64,000 nt of DNA, from contig NZ_LR594659.1 of the NCBI RefSeq assembly GCF_901827155.1, positions 3,224,001 to 3,288,000 on the forward strand, given 5' to 3'. How positions within the stretch are numbered: position 1 is the first letter of the stretch; the number at the start of each line of letters is the position of its first letter. The stretch comes from Variovorax sp. PBL-H6. Lineage in GTDB: Bacteria > Pseudomonadota > Gammaproteobacteria > Burkholderiales > Burkholderiaceae_C. This document shows, one piece after another, positions 36,035 through 46,208 of this stretch. The notes beneath the pieces were generated by a model. That model searched no databases. It was not told the origin of the DNA and saw only the letters and a program-made list of their open reading frames with translations. The translations under genes were made by a program, and so were the position numbers.

Positions 36035-39000
36035 ATGCACGAACCAAGTCCCCGCATCACAGATCCTGGTCGAGATGCAGACCTGGCTGCTCCGGACGCA
36101 GAGCTTCGCCTGGCCACCGCGGTCAAGTGCGACATCGTGGGATCGACGCAGATCTGGGCCGGACTCGACCCGTCCGACGGACTCGCACTCGCGCGGGCCT
36201 TCAGGAAGTCGGTCAACCAGGTCGTCAGCCAGCATGGGGGCTATGTGGAACGCTGGGAAGGCGACGGTGCGCTGATTCTCTTCGGCTATCCGCACGCGCG
36301 CGAGGATGCACCGGAAGCTGCGGTGCGCGCAGGCCTGGCCCTCTTGCAATCCGTGCGCGCGATTCATTCCGGCAGCGCCGTCCTCGAGCTTCGCATCGGC
36401 ATTGCTTCGGGGGCCATCGCTGTCGATCTCATCGAGAGGTCGCTCGAAGGCGTGCCGCTCAACGTGGCAGAGAGGCTCAAGACCATCGCTGAACCGAACC
36501 AGGTCGTGATCGACGAAAGTACGCGACGGCTCGCCAAGAGCTTCTTCGACTACAGGGACCTTGGGGTGCGGCCCGCCAAGGGGTTCGAGAACGGCCTGCA
36601 AGCATGGCAGGTCGTGGCCGAAACGGCTGTCGTTTCCCGCTTCGAGGCGCAGCGCTTCGACGTGTCCGGCGGCGAGATCATCGGCCGGGGGGAGGAACTG
36701 GCAAGACTGGCCCGGGCATGGGCCGAATCGCGCGCCGGCACAGGGCATGTGGTGTCGATCCTTGGCGACGCTGGCATGGGCAAGTCACGTCTGGCGAGAG
36801 CCGTATTCGACTGGGCACTTCGCGACAACGCAGCGCGCGTGGAGATCGATTGCACGCCGAGCACTCGAAACAGCCCCCTGTTTCCCGTAGGCGTCTGGTT
36901 CCGCCGGGCGGCGGGCATGACGGATCCTTCGACTCCTCCCGGCCGGAAATCGGAGCTCGCCCGGCAGTTCATCGGTAGCCTGCTCCAGGCGGACGAGACC
37001 ACGGAAGCAATGGACGTCCTGGCACCGGTGTTGGGACTGGCCACGTCGTCCGACCCGGCCGCGCAGGCGCCGGACACCCTGCGCGAGATGACGATCTCAT
37101 CCGTCGTAAAGGTGTTGCGTGCCCATACCGCACGCGGGCCGCTGCTGCTGCTTTGCGAGGATCTGCACTGGGCCGACGACACGACAGCCACGGCGGTCCA
37201 GCGGCTTGCAAGGGAAGTGAGCTCGATGCGTGTGCTGCTCATCGTCACTTCGCGCTCCAAGCCCGAGTTCCCGCTTGGGAGCGATGGGAATAGTTGCGAC
37301 GAGATTGCCCTGGGTCCTCTTTCGCAGGCCGATGCAGTCGATCTGGTCCGTTCGGTCGCCAGGGGCGGAGCGCTTACCGGCACCCTGGTCAGCGATATCG
37401 TGCGCCGCTGCGAAGGAGTGCCGCTGATTCTCGAAGAGGTCACGCGGGGTGTTCTGGAGTCTTCCTCGCGCGCGGATGCACTTGCCACCGGCGCGTCGAT
37501 GCGCGGGCCGGTGCCGGCGCCGCTGCAGCTCGTGGTGGAGTCCCGCCTGGAGCGTTGGCAGCAACACAAGGCAGTTGTTCAAGCCGCTTCCGTGCTCGGG
37601 CGCGAATTTTCCGTCAGCCTGCTGGAGCAGATGGTGCCGAGTCAGGCAGGAGGTGTGTCGCAGGTTATCCAGCTGCTTGCGGAACATGGCTTGTTCCTGC
37701 CCCCTGGCGATGCTTCCGTGGACCGTGCGCGCTTCTCGCACACCATGATTCGTGATGCGGTCTACCAGACCCTGCTGCGGGACGACCGGCGCCAACTCCA
37801 TTCGCGGGTGGCCGACAAGATGAGGTCGATCCATTCGGCAAGCCTGGACGCGTCCTCGGACGAACTGGCGCAGCACTTGTGCGAGGCCGCCCGCTACGAG
37901 GAGTCGATCCAGGTCCATCTGGCTGCGAGCGAAGACACTGTCAGGCGCGGCGCCTATGTCGAAGCCGAGGGCCATTGCGAAGCTGCCTTGAAGATCATCG
38001 ACGAGGTCAAGGACGCCGCGAGGCACCGCGAGTTGCAGTTCAACCTGCTGATCCAGAAGGGCGTGGCGCTCACCGGGCGGCACGGCTATTCCGCACCGCA
38101 GGTCGAGTCCGTCTATCGGAGTGCGCACGAAGCATGTGGCGAAACGGTCCAGGCCGAGATGCTCTTTCCCATCCTGCGCGGCCGCACCGCCTTCAACCTC
38201 GTCAGCGGGAAGCTCGCGGCAGGGTACGACTTGTCGCTTCAGTCCATGGCGCTGGCAGAACAGTCGGGCCGACCCGAATTCCGGATCGACGCGATGAGCG
38301 TGCATTGCTATGCCACCTTGTACTACCGGAGCCTGGAAGAGTGCCGGTCCTGGATCAAGCGCTGCCTTGCGCTCTACCAGGAGGCAGGCGGAGAAAACCT
38401 GAGCTATCCGGTGCCCAACGATCCGGCGACCGCCGCATTGGCCATCCTGCCGACGGTCGAATGGCTCCTGGGAGATTCCGCCGCCGCGGAAGCGGCGATA
38501 CGGCAGGGTCTGCAGCATGTGGATCGTCCCGACCACGATTTCGACAAGGCGTACATGCACGCCTGGATTGCGGGTGTTCGGCTCACCCAGCGGCGCCATG
38601 CGCAAAGCAGGGAAGCGGCGCAGAAGGCAGTCGAGATCTCGCAGCGCCACGGCTTCGAGGAATGGTTCGTGACGGGCTTCCTCATCGATCGCCTCGCGCA
38701 GGCGGCCATGGCGCCCGCGCCGGACGCATTGAAGGAGGCGTACGACACCTGCATGGCGCTGGCGACCAAGGGGGTGGGACTGAACGCGTCCTGGTACTTG
38801 TGGGGCCTGGCACGAGGTTTCAAAGTGGCGGGGCAGGACGCCCACGCGGCGCAATTGATCGAGCAGGCATTCCTGCGCGCTGAAGCCAGCGAAGAGACGC
38901 GCATGAACGCGGAACTTCTGATCTCGAAGGCCGAGCTGACCCATGACGTCGTCGCCGCCGCTGAACTCCTGCGCAAGGCCCTGGAACTGGCCGACACTCA

Positions 39001-39199
39001 GGGATCGATCGCGAATGCCTTGCGCGCCGCGGCGGCGTTGGTGGTGCGGGTCGGCGCCGATCCGGCCGCAGTGGAACTCGGGCAGTCGACGCTGCAATTG
39101 CTCGACGGACAGGACGACTACCCGGCGCAGGACCGCTGGATGGCAGAGCGGCTGGCGACGCTGCGGCAGGCGCTCGCGACGGAGAGCATCCAGGTTTGA
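36035..39199 (+). CDS. class III adenylate/guanylate cyclase fused to an AAA/STAND ATPase and TPR repeats
   Basis: 1054 residues from ATG 36035. The cyclase domain (about residues 25-190) has the two metal Asp (CDIVGST, D33; EGDGALILFG, D77) and the N143/R147 pair of LNVAERLK. A NTPase follows, with Walker A GDAGMGKS (243-250) and a Walker B-like LLLLCEDLHWADD. The C-terminal half is helical, TPR-like (about 640-1040). The arrangement is a common signalling protein of this order. It may be a ligand-gated cNMP source for the neighbouring gene cluster. It converges with the FadL operon, 12 bp away. Confidence 0.85.
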   Translation: MHEPSPRITDPGRDADLAAPDAELRLATAVKCDIVGSTQIWAGLDPSDGLALARAFRKSVNQVVSQHGGYVERWEGDGALILFGYPHAREDAPEAAVRAGLALLQSVRAIHSGSAVLELRIGIASGAIAVDLIERSLEGVPLNVAERLKTIAEPNQVVIDESTRRLAKSFFDYRDLGVRPAKGFENGLQAWQVVAETAVVSRFEAQRFDVSGGEIIGRGEELARLARAWAESRAGTGHVVSILGDAGMGKSRLARAVFDWALRDNAARVEIDCTPSTRNSPLFPVGVWFRRAAGMTDPSTPPGRKSELARQFIGSLLQADETTEAMDVLAPVLGLATSSDPAAQAPDTLREMTISSVVKVLRAHTARGPLLLLCEDLHWADDTTATAVQRLAREVSSMRVLLIVTSRSKPEFPLGSDGNSCDEIALGPLSQADAVDLVRSVARGGALTGTLVSDIVRRCEGVPLILEEVTRGVLESSSRADALATGASMRGPVPAPLQLVVESRLERWQQHKAVVQAASVLGREFSVSLLEQMVPSQAGGVSQVIQLLAEHGLFLPPGDASVDRARFSHTMIRDAVYQTLLRDDRRQLHSRVADKMRSIHSASLDASSDELAQHLCEAARYEESIQVHLAASEDTVRRGAYVEAEGHCEAALKIIDEVKDAARHRELQFNLLIQKGVALTGRHGYSAPQVESVYRSAHEACGETVQAEMLFPILRGRTAFNLVSGKLAAGYDLSLQSMALAEQSGRPEFRIDAMSVHCYATLYYRSLEECRSWIKRCLALYQEAGGENLSYPVPNDPATAALAILPTVEWLLGDSAAAEAAIRQGLQHVDRPDHDFDKAYMHAWIAGVRLTQRRHAQSREAAQKAVEISQRHGFEEWFVTGFLIDRLAQAAMAPAPDALKEAYDTCMALATKGVGLNASWYLWGLARGFKVAGQDAHAAQLIEQAFLRAEASEETRMNAELLISKAELTHDVVAAAELLRKALELADTQGSIANALRAAAALVVRVGADPAAVELGQSTLQLLDGQDDYPAQDRWMAERLATLRQALATESIQV

Positions 39200-39211
39200 G
39201 CGTGCATCGTC

Positions 39212-40873
39212 TCAGCCGCCGGAGTGGCCGCCGTACAACTCGTCCTGACCGGTCAGGGTCATGGAGAACTTCGAGCGATACCAGTCGGAGACATCCCGCG
39301 TCAGATTGTCCGGACCCAGCAGATCGCATAGCTTCTGCCATCCGCGCGGAGCCGCATCGGGTGCGTGGAAGGTGACGTGCACCTGGGCGGCGGGGCTGCC
39401 GGGCGGCGACTGATACGTCAGGTCATCCACCTTGCACACGGCCGATATCCATGCCGGGACGAGCCCGCGATTGTCGATCGGCGTCGCCTGAATCGAATCG
39501 AACAGATTGAGCTCGTACCAAAGCCGATTCAGCAGCGAGCCATCGAACTGCACCTGGGTGCCGAAATCCTCAATGCGCCAACCCGGCCACGCCGCGTCCT
39601 TCCTGTTCGACTCCATCAGTGAAAGCCCACCGGGCCGCTGAGGCAACTTCCATTCGCCCTCATCGGGCGGGGAGCGGATGTCGAGCAGCGGCCAGCCGTT
39701 CGATGTGGGGTCGTTCGATACCAGGTCCACCAGTTCGATTCGCGTGATGTCCGACAAAGGGCGACTGCCGGATCCGCCGGCGAGACCGCCATCGGGGTTC
39801 AGACGCGAACGCGCCCCGTCCTGCCCGACACAGAAGGCAGCCAGGCATTTTTCGAAACCCTGCAACTCGCGCCCGATGACTTTCGACCAGGGGTTGTCGA
39901 CGAAGATGGCCGGCGCATGGACGGCAAGATCGTTATAGGTGGAGCCTCCGCTGTCGACTTTGCCGACCAGCAGGCGGACGACCAGTTCGTGCTGGGACTG
40001 GTAGTCGGCCGTGGCGCCGCCTTCCGCCTCTTGCATGCGACCGTAACGCAGCAGCATCACCTGAATGACCGACGTCGCGACCTCGAAAGTGAAACCGGGA
40101 TCGGAAGGTGGCACCGGGAAGTTCAGTGGCGCTATCAACTCTCTCAAACCCTTTTTCACCGGGTCGCTTTTGCCGAGCTCGATGCGCATCGAAAGGACGT
40201 CGATATCGCTGAACTGGAATGCCGCATCGCCGTGCTCAGCGCGCCGATCCACGATCTTGCGTTGTGCCGACTTGGGGAGCCCGGGTTCGGCCGGATCTTC
40301 ATACACACCCGTCCATACATCGGCGACAACCGTTTTTCCACTAGCGAGAGGCGAGAGGCTTGGCTTCCGCGCAGCACTCGCGTCAATGGTTGCCCCCGCC
40401 GCCCCTGCCTTCTTGACGAGTGATCGAGCCGGCTGCCACTGGACGGACTCGCGCTGCAACTCCGTTGCGGGTTTCGAGGTCGACGGGGTCTCCTTGTACT
40501 GTCGATAGCTGGCGGAAAGCTGCTGTGTGGAATCCGCAGCCTGCTCGAAGCGCACGCCGTCGATGCTGAGCAGCAGATCACCGTAACGCATCCGGTTTTC
40601 GCTGTTGGCAAAGTAGGGCGAGAGCACTTCGATCGTGCTTCCGCCTGAAAGACGGATGGCGGCATCGACCACCGGGAAGCCGCGGCTACGCCAGAGGTTG
40701 CATGCCTTCGCGTCGTTGGCAAAGCCGATCTGGCACTTCAGATGCGTCGGGGTGCCGGGATCATCCACAGCCGAGATCAGGACCACGTATCGGTCGCGGT
40801 CCTGCAGCACCTCGATTGCCCCGGGGACTCCACCGGCGCCGGCGCCCCATGTTCCGAGCCAGAAGCATTTCAT
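39212..40873 (-). CDS. protein of unknown family, last gene of the FadL operon
   Basis: 553 residues from ATG 40873, with AGGAGG upstream and an ATGA overlap with the reductase gene. No signal peptide or membrane segment is clear. A possible PDZ-like stretch lies near residues 95-110 (GDLLLSIDGVRFEQA). The middle (about 195-260) and C-terminus are globular with several FTFEV and WSKVIGRELQGFEKCLAAFCVG segments. I do not recognise it. Being coupled to the reductase suggests it works in the same pathway. Confidence 0.65.
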   Translation of the reverse strand: MKCFWLGTWGAGAGGVPGAIEVLQDRDRYVVLISAVDDPGTPTHLKCQIGFANDAKACNLWRSRGFPVVDAAIRLSGGSTIEVLSPYFANSENRMRYGDLLLSIDGVRFEQAADSTQQLSASYRQYKETPSTSKPATELQRESVQWQPARSLVKKAGAAGATIDASAARKPSLSPLASGKTVVADVWTGVYEDPAEPGLPKSAQRKIVDRRAEHGDAAFQFSDIDVLSMRIELGKSDPVKKGLRELIAPLNFPVPPSDPGFTFEVATSVIQVMLLRYGRMQEAEGGATADYQSQHELVVRLLVGKVDSGGSTYNDLAVHAPAIFVDNPWSKVIGRELQGFEKCLAAFCVGQDGARSRLNPDGGLAGGSGSRPLSDITRIELVDLVSNDPTSNGWPLLDIRSPPDEGEWKLPQRPGGLSLMESNRKDAAWPGWRIEDFGTQVQFDGSLLNRLWYELNLFDSIQATPIDNRGLVPAWISAVCKVDDLTYQSPPGSPAAQVHVTFHAPDAAPRGWQKLCDLLGPDNLTRDVSDWYRSKFSMTLTGQDELYGGHSGG

Positions 40874-42060
40874 GTTCCCCTCCTGCGTTCCAGCAAGCAA
40901 TTGCGCAAGGTGCCAGCGCCGGGGTATTGCATTACCTCAGTTGCCGCAAGCACCTGCGCCGGCGTCAGAAAGCCTTTCAAGCGCGCGCCGGTGCCCAGCC
41001 TCACGGCCACGCCGACTGCCAGTTGCGCCGTGAACTGATACACGTTGGGCGTCTTCCACCGCCAATCGATCAGGGTGTTGTGGAGGCAATCCTCGATCTC
41101 GAGCACGATCAGATGCGGCTCGGCCTCGCGCTCTTTCTTCGTGGGACCTGCGGCCAACAACTCGATAGGCTGCTGCGCCAGTGTGCGCACCGTGCGGTTC
41201 GCCACCAGCGGAGCAAGCCATCCGCCGAGCTGGTAGGCTGCCCGCGCAAGCCGACCGGCTTCCACATAGGACTCGATGGTGCGAACCATCCGCCTTCGAT
41301 GCTCGACGGTGCGTTGGGCGGCAAGCGTGTCCACCAGGTTCGCCGCCGAAGCGATGCGCCAGTCGTCGACCTTGGTCGGTCGGGTGTCGCCGAAATTGAA
41401 TCGCCGTTCGAGCTTCCCGACCGGTTCATGTCGCAGGACCAGCCGGTCCACCGCGTCGCGTTCGTTCCTGCCCTTGCGGACCACGAGTACCTGCTGCCGC
41501 AGGGACTCCCACACAGTCTCTGCACTGCCGCGCGAGAAGGTCTTGATGCGCGACATCGCGATCCGGATGGCGCCCAATTCTGTGTTTTCCGGAAGTGCCA
41601 GCGCCTGCAGCGCGGCGTCGAGCAGCAGATTGGATGCCGCGGCCCAGAAGCCCGCGCCGCAGACCAGTGCAACGTTTGCGGCCGATGCCTCGGTGCCGTT
41701 GTCGTCGACTTTCCGGTACACATCGGCCTCGCCGTTGATGTCCACGTAATGGCATCCAAGGGCGATTGCTGCCTTCGCAAGGCGATCCGCAGTCCTGGCG
41801 AACGGTCCGGCCGCATTGATGATGACCGTCGCTTCATGCTCGCCGATCACCCGCCGGACCTGCGCTTGTCCGTCCTCGAGATCGAGGACGCAGTAAGCCG
41901 TCCCGAGCGCGTTGGCAAGCTCGATCAGCGGCTGTGCGTTGCGTCCGGCGAGCACGATGCTAAAGGCGCCTGGCTGGACCGCCTGGCGGTGCTTCAGCTC
42001 GGCAGCGATCAGGCGACCCGAGTAGCCCGTGGCGCCGTAGAGCAGGAGGGTGCTGGCCAT
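40870..42060 (-). CDS. saccharopine-dehydrogenase-like NAD(P)-binding reductase
   Basis: 396 residues. GATGYSG (9-15) begins a Rossmann fold, then INAAGPFARTADRLAKAAIALGCHYVDINGEADVYRK, as in saccharopine-dehydrogenase-like proteins. The family includes trans-acting enoyl reductases of mycobacterial polyketide and isoprenoid pathways. A C-terminal domain (about 150-390) has no clear motif. It follows the polyprenyl synthase gene by 37 bp, so it may reduce an isoprenoid double bond. That is inference. Confidence 0.82.
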   Translation of the reverse strand: MASTLLLYGATGYSGRLIAAELKHRQAVQPGAFSIVLAGRNAQPLIELANALGTAYCVLDLEDGQAQVRRVIGEHEATVIINAAGPFARTADRLAKAAIALGCHYVDINGEADVYRKVDDNGTEASAANVALVCGAGFWAAASNLLLDAALQALALPENTELGAIRIAMSRIKTFSRGSAETVWESLRQQVLVVRKGRNERDAVDRLVLRHEPVGKLERRFNFGDTRPTKVDDWRIASAANLVDTLAAQRTVEHRRRMVRTIESYVEAGRLARAAYQLGGWLAPLVANRTVRTLAQQPIELLAAGPTKKEREAEPHLIVLEIEDCLHNTLIDWRWKTPNVYQFTAQLAVGVAVRLGTGARLKGFLTPAQVLAATEVMQYPGAGTLRNCLLERRRGT

Positions 42061-42097
42061 GGTTCTCCTCGTTTTCTGCTTGGGTGCATGGTCAGAT

Positions 42098-43156
42098 CTA
42101 ATGCACGCGCTGCATCACCCAGGTCAGCAGGCCGCGTATGAAGCGCAGGTCCCGGCTTGCCGGCAGATCCGCGCAGTACTGGTCGAACTCGTAGAGCGCC
42201 GCGCCGCCGAGGGCGTGCGCCACGGACCGCGCATGGTCCATGGCACCGCTGCGCTCGAGCAGGCCGCAGATCCAGGCGATGTCCTTGTCGGTTCGCGCGG
42301 ATCGCGGCTTGCCCATCAGCCGCGCCAGGCGGCCGCTGTCTCGCTCGGAGGCCTGCCTGAAGGCATGAATAAGCATCAGGGTGCGCTTGCCTTCGCGCAG
42401 GTCCCCGTTGATTTCCTTGCCATAGGCGGGTCCGGCCGTCAGGTTGAGGAGGTCATCCTGGATCTGGAAGGCAGCACCGAAGAAGAAGCCGACCCGGATC
42501 AGCGGGTCGAGCGGCAGGCTGCCGCGCGCTCCGACGAGGCAGCCGACGCGCAATGGATGAATCGTGGCCAGCCAGCAGGTCTTCTGCAGCACCATGCTCA
42601 GATAGTCCTCGTCGCGGATGTCGACCCGGTTGTCCCGCTGCCAGCCGAGCTCCAGTGCCTGGCCCTCGGCTGTCTCCCAGGCCATGCGTTCGGTCTCCTC
42701 GAAGATGCGCAAGGCCGTGGCGAATCCGAGGCGGTGGAAGTTCTCCTTGAGGGGGCGCAGGCTCAGCAGCCCCATGGCATCGCCGGCGTTGATGGCGAGC
42801 GGGACGCCATGCAGCGCATGCAGCGTGGGTGTGCCGCGCCGTTCGTCGCTGTCGTCCTCGATGTCGTCGTGGATCAGCATGGCGTTGTGCATCAGCTCGA
42901 TCGATGCGGCGCAGGCCATCGCATCCTCGGCGCGCCCACCCGTCGCCCGGGCCATGGCGATGCACAGGCTGGGACGCAGCATCTTGCCGGTTCGACGCGG
43001 GTAGTCGGCCATCAGCTCGTAGAGGTAGGAACCGGGCTCGCCTTGCTGCAGATACGCTTCGACATAGCGCCGCGTGAGCTCACCATATTCGCCGAGCACC
43101 TCCCGGACCAGCACGTCGTCGGTGCCTTCGAAGGAGGTGTCGCGTGCGTGTCCCAT
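42098..43156 (-). CDS. polyprenyl (isoprenyl diphosphate) synthase
   Basis: 352 residues. The first Asp-rich motif HDDIEDDSDERRG (96-108) and the second FQIQDDLLNL (230-239) are present, with the conserved GKMLRP near residue 57. The residue five positions before the first Asp pair is a small Ala, which in this family usually goes with products longer than farnesyl diphosphate. It condenses isopentenyl units in the cytoplasm. It is not the housekeeping ispA/ispB by context: it sits in the FadL operon. Confidence 0.9.
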   Translation of the reverse strand: MGHARDTSFEGTDDVLVREVLGEYGELTRRYVEAYLQQGEPGSYLYELMADYPRRTGKMLRPSLCIAMARATGGRAEDAMACAASIELMHNAMLIHDDIEDDSDERRGTPTLHALHGVPLAINAGDAMGLLSLRPLKENFHRLGFATALRIFEETERMAWETAEGQALELGWQRDNRVDIRDEDYLSMVLQKTCWLATIHPLRVGCLVGARGSLPLDPLIRVGFFFGAAFQIQDDLLNLTAGPAYGKEINGDLREGKRTLMLIHAFRQASERDSGRLARLMGKPRSARTDKDIAWICGLLERSGAMDHARSVAHALGGAALYEFDQYCADLPASRDLRFIRGLLTWVMQRVH

Positions 43157-43168
43157 AAGGCTTCGCGG

Positions 43169-43996
43169 CTACAGCGTGATCTCGATATGGCCGACTTGCA
43201 AGCCATCGTCGTCACAGATCACACATTGCCATTGCCCCGCGGCTGCCTGCGGTGGCGTCTGGATCGTCAGCCGCGCATTCTTGCCATAGGCTTCCGAGAC
43301 CACCTCCGCTTCGATCGGGTCCGTGACGCCGTGGTCAGCGCAATAGAAGTAGACCTTTCCCTGCAGGCTGCTGGCGCAGGTGAGCTCCCAATCGTCGATG
43401 GCCACGCGTCGCCGCTCCCTGGCGCCGGCCGTATGAACAACCTGCAGCTTCTGCTTCGCCGTGCGGCCCGGTCGCGCGACGTTCTCGGTCGATGCACGTT
43501 CTGCAGCGGCTGCCCCGCGTTCGTCCGCTTCCTTGCGCTTCGCAGCCGGCCCCAGTCCCAGCAAGGTACCGAGCATCTGGTATTCGGCCGCAGCGAGGCG
43601 CTTCACTGGGCAGCGGCCTTCGGCGACCGAGCTTTCCCACCATTCCAGTCCCGACACAAACGATTTCATGACCAGTCGCTCGGCAGCGTCGAGTGCATGG
43701 GCGCCGCTGCCCTCCCCTACCTGCTCGTCAGCGGCAGTGCGAAGCCGCGTCGCCATGCGCGTGCTCCGTGCTACCTGCGTCTCGGCCACCTCGTAGGCGA
43801 GCCGAACTGCGGCAACCACAGCAGCATTGGCCGTGCTCAAGGGAACTCCGCTGCGCGGCGTCCCCTTGACGCTCGTCCCGGTGCGATAGAACCCGCCCGC
43901 AGCCCGGTTGGGACCGACCTCCTCGATATCGGGACGGCGCCAGCGCGACGGCTGCTTGGCGGGTTCGGACTGCGTGTCGGTCATGGACGTGCTCAT
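43169..43996 (-). CDS. protein of unknown family in the isoprenoid operon
   Basis: 275 residues. The N-terminus (1-60) is polar with an Arg/Pro-rich stretch. Residues about 55-150 are helical, alternating acidic and basic (RLAYEVAETQVARSTRMATRLRTAADEQ). A Lys/Arg-rich middle (about 150-190) is followed by a beta-rich C-terminus with three Cys (CASSLQGKVYFYCADHG, QWQCVICDDDG). It overlaps the flavoprotein gene by ATGA (start side), so it is made together with that protein. No recognised motif. Confidence 0.62.
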   Translation of the reverse strand: MSTSMTDTQSEPAKQPSRWRRPDIEEVGPNRAAGGFYRTGTSVKGTPRSGVPLSTANAAVVAAVRLAYEVAETQVARSTRMATRLRTAADEQVGEGSGAHALDAAERLVMKSFVSGLEWWESSVAEGRCPVKRLAAAEYQMLGTLLGLGPAAKRKEADERGAAAAERASTENVARPGRTAKQKLQVVHTAGARERRRVAIDDWELTCASSLQGKVYFYCADHGVTDPIEAEVVSEAYGKNARLTIQTPPQAAAGQWQCVICDDDGLQVGHIEITL

Positions 43997-46164
43997 GGAT
44001 GGTCAAACGCGACGATGGATTTCAGGATCGTCTTGTCGCCGCTGATGGCATAAGCGGCCAGCATGCCGGACATGACGGCGGCTTCGACACAGCCAGCGTC
44101 GAGGCCCGACGCGGTCCAGTCGCCCGCGATGGTCATGTTCGCGATCGACCGGTCAAGCGGCGAGACACGCTTGCCGATCTCTCCAGGCAGCGACAGCGTG
44201 TATCGGTCGGACCCGTGCAGATTCACCTGCACGTGGGGTTCCCCGATCCGCAAGTCGAGAGCGGTTCTCCCGTTGGCGAATGCAGCGGGCCAAAGGTCGC
44301 GGAGACTCTCATGCAAGAGACCTTCCAGATCCTCCGTTGCCTTGCGCTGCGCCTGCCTCTCAGCTTCCGCCCGCTGCTGTGAATCCCTTGGCGTTTCAGC
44401 ATGGGCATCTCCCGGAATCACTCCGCAGAAATACGCGATCGATCGCGCATCGTCATGCGTGGTCGGTCCCATATTCTTGTTCTCTCGCCACGCTTTCTCG
44501 GTCGCCATGGTGTGGGTCATGTCCGCCCAGGTCTCGAAGGGTGTACCCAATGCCGTGATGATCCCGGAACCGCGGCGCCACCCCAGTTCCTCGAGGTCTT
44601 TCGACAACCAGACCTGGGCCGACTGCGTAGCGGCCGTTGCGACCTTCTGCCACTTCTCCGGCACGCCGCCCGGCCAGTCCGATCGTTCGACGACATCGAA
44701 GAAGTCGTCGACGCCGGTGGCGAGGATCAGCGCGTCGAAGTCGTCGATGGTCGATGTTTGCAAGAAGTCGCCCGTCGCGCCGGCGGCACTGAACAGACGG
44801 CTGTCGCCTGGCCAACAGCCGCAGTCGTCGAGTGCCTTGCCGCCCGCGAGCGCCTCCGGATCGCCATCGGTCTTGAAATCAAGGCTGCTGACGTAGCGTT
44901 GACCATCGATCGTCGCCACGTTCATCTTGTCCAGGGCGTGCAGAAAGCGGAACTTGACGTTCTTGTCTAACAGCACCTTGTAGAGCGGCGCGAACACGGC
45001 ATCGCCCATTCCTGAGCGCATGCGCCAGAACATCGCCCCCCGATAAGTGAAGAACATGCGCAATGCACCCCGCAGGGCCACGCCCGCCGCAAGGCCATTG
45101 TTCGGGTCGTCGCCCCCCTTGTAGGCAAATGTCAGGTCATAGATTCCGTCGAGAAATTCGGAATGCAGGGCGTCCGGACTTGCGCCATGTTGCTCCAGCC
45201 ACCGCTTGTAATCGGACCCATTGATCGCGTCCAGTCCGCGCTTGTTGAACAGCACCCGGTCGCGGTACAAGCCTACGGCGATGGTGATCACGATATCGAT
45301 GACCTCCATCTTCTTGCGCAGTTCACGATCGATAGAGGTCACGTCACGCAGCAGCTTGCGTGCCTGCTCCAGGACGGCGGTGATCAGACGAAAGAGTTGG
45401 AAATCCCGCTGGGGTGCGCCCTCCGCCTGGTTCATCAGTTGTCTGAGAACGTAGAGGACCTGGAGCATGACGGATGCCGCAGTCAACGCACTGCCTCGCA
45501 GCAGGCGAACGCTCCATTCCAGGATCTCTTCCTCCGATCGCTCGGCATCGCAGACGCTTTTCAGATCGATGTCCTCCCTCGATGGGGGACATTCGCCGTC
45601 ACCCGGAGCAACCACGCTGAGCATCAAGGTCTTGAGCAGTTCGTAGCAACGAATGAGATAGTTCGGCAGCGTGAATGGATTGTTGCCAGGCGAGATGTCG
45701 TCACCCGGCATGCCTTCTGCCGGCGGCATGTAGCCGCTCCAGACCGCCAGCTTCCTCACGGGATCCAGGGTCGAGCCGACGCCGCGCCGAACCGCGACGC
45801 CCAGGTGCGGTTCGGGAACGAAGGCTTCATCCATGGTGCCGTGCGGCAATTTGTCGCCGGGCGCTGCCGCTTTGGGGCCCCATTCCTTCGCGGCGACATG
45901 CGCGTAGCACTGGCGCATCATCCGGAAGGCGTTCTCGTAGAAGCCGAGCCATATGTGCAAGCCGTGTTCCCGGATGCGACCGTCGTCGTCGCGGCTCGAG
46001 GCGCCCTTGCCGCCCAGCAGCCAGCGCTTCTCGTAGACGGTGATCTCGTAGCGGCCTAGCCTGGACAGTTGCCAGGCGGCGGCGAGCCCTGCGCAACCGC
46101 CGCCGATGATGGCAACCCGGATGGGGTCCTTCGAACTGTTCTTCTTGTTGCCGCGGCTTGCCAT
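43993..46164 (-). CDS. large FAD-dependent oxidoreductase, phytoene-desaturase-like
   Basis: 723 residues from ATG 46164. The N-terminal FAD motif is VAIIGGGCAGLAAAWQLS (G21-G26), then VYEKRWLLGGKGASSRD, as in amine oxidase/phytoene desaturase flavoproteins. The C-terminus (IAGDWTASGLDAGCVEAAVMSGMLAAYAISGD) is the desaturase/isomerase signature. The central part is about 200 residues longer than usual. It probably desaturates, isomerises or dehydroxylates an isoprenoid. An exact match to HpnE cannot be assigned by eye. Confidence 0.85.
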   Translation of the reverse strand: MASRGNKKNSSKDPIRVAIIGGGCAGLAAAWQLSRLGRYEITVYEKRWLLGGKGASSRDDDGRIREHGLHIWLGFYENAFRMMRQCYAHVAAKEWGPKAAAPGDKLPHGTMDEAFVPEPHLGVAVRRGVGSTLDPVRKLAVWSGYMPPAEGMPGDDISPGNNPFTLPNYLIRCYELLKTLMLSVVAPGDGECPPSREDIDLKSVCDAERSEEEILEWSVRLLRGSALTAASVMLQVLYVLRQLMNQAEGAPQRDFQLFRLITAVLEQARKLLRDVTSIDRELRKKMEVIDIVITIAVGLYRDRVLFNKRGLDAINGSDYKRWLEQHGASPDALHSEFLDGIYDLTFAYKGGDDPNNGLAAGVALRGALRMFFTYRGAMFWRMRSGMGDAVFAPLYKVLLDKNVKFRFLHALDKMNVATIDGQRYVSSLDFKTDGDPEALAGGKALDDCGCWPGDSRLFSAAGATGDFLQTSTIDDFDALILATGVDDFFDVVERSDWPGGVPEKWQKVATAATQSAQVWLSKDLEELGWRRGSGIITALGTPFETWADMTHTMATEKAWRENKNMGPTTHDDARSIAYFCGVIPGDAHAETPRDSQQRAEAERQAQRKATEDLEGLLHESLRDLWPAAFANGRTALDLRIGEPHVQVNLHGSDRYTLSLPGEIGKRVSPLDRSIANMTIAGDWTASGLDAGCVEAAVMSGMLAAYAISGDKTILKSIVAFDHP

Positions 46165-46208
46165 TCGGGCTCCTTCAATTGGACGGCGGCACGACGAACC
46201 AGGTCGCG

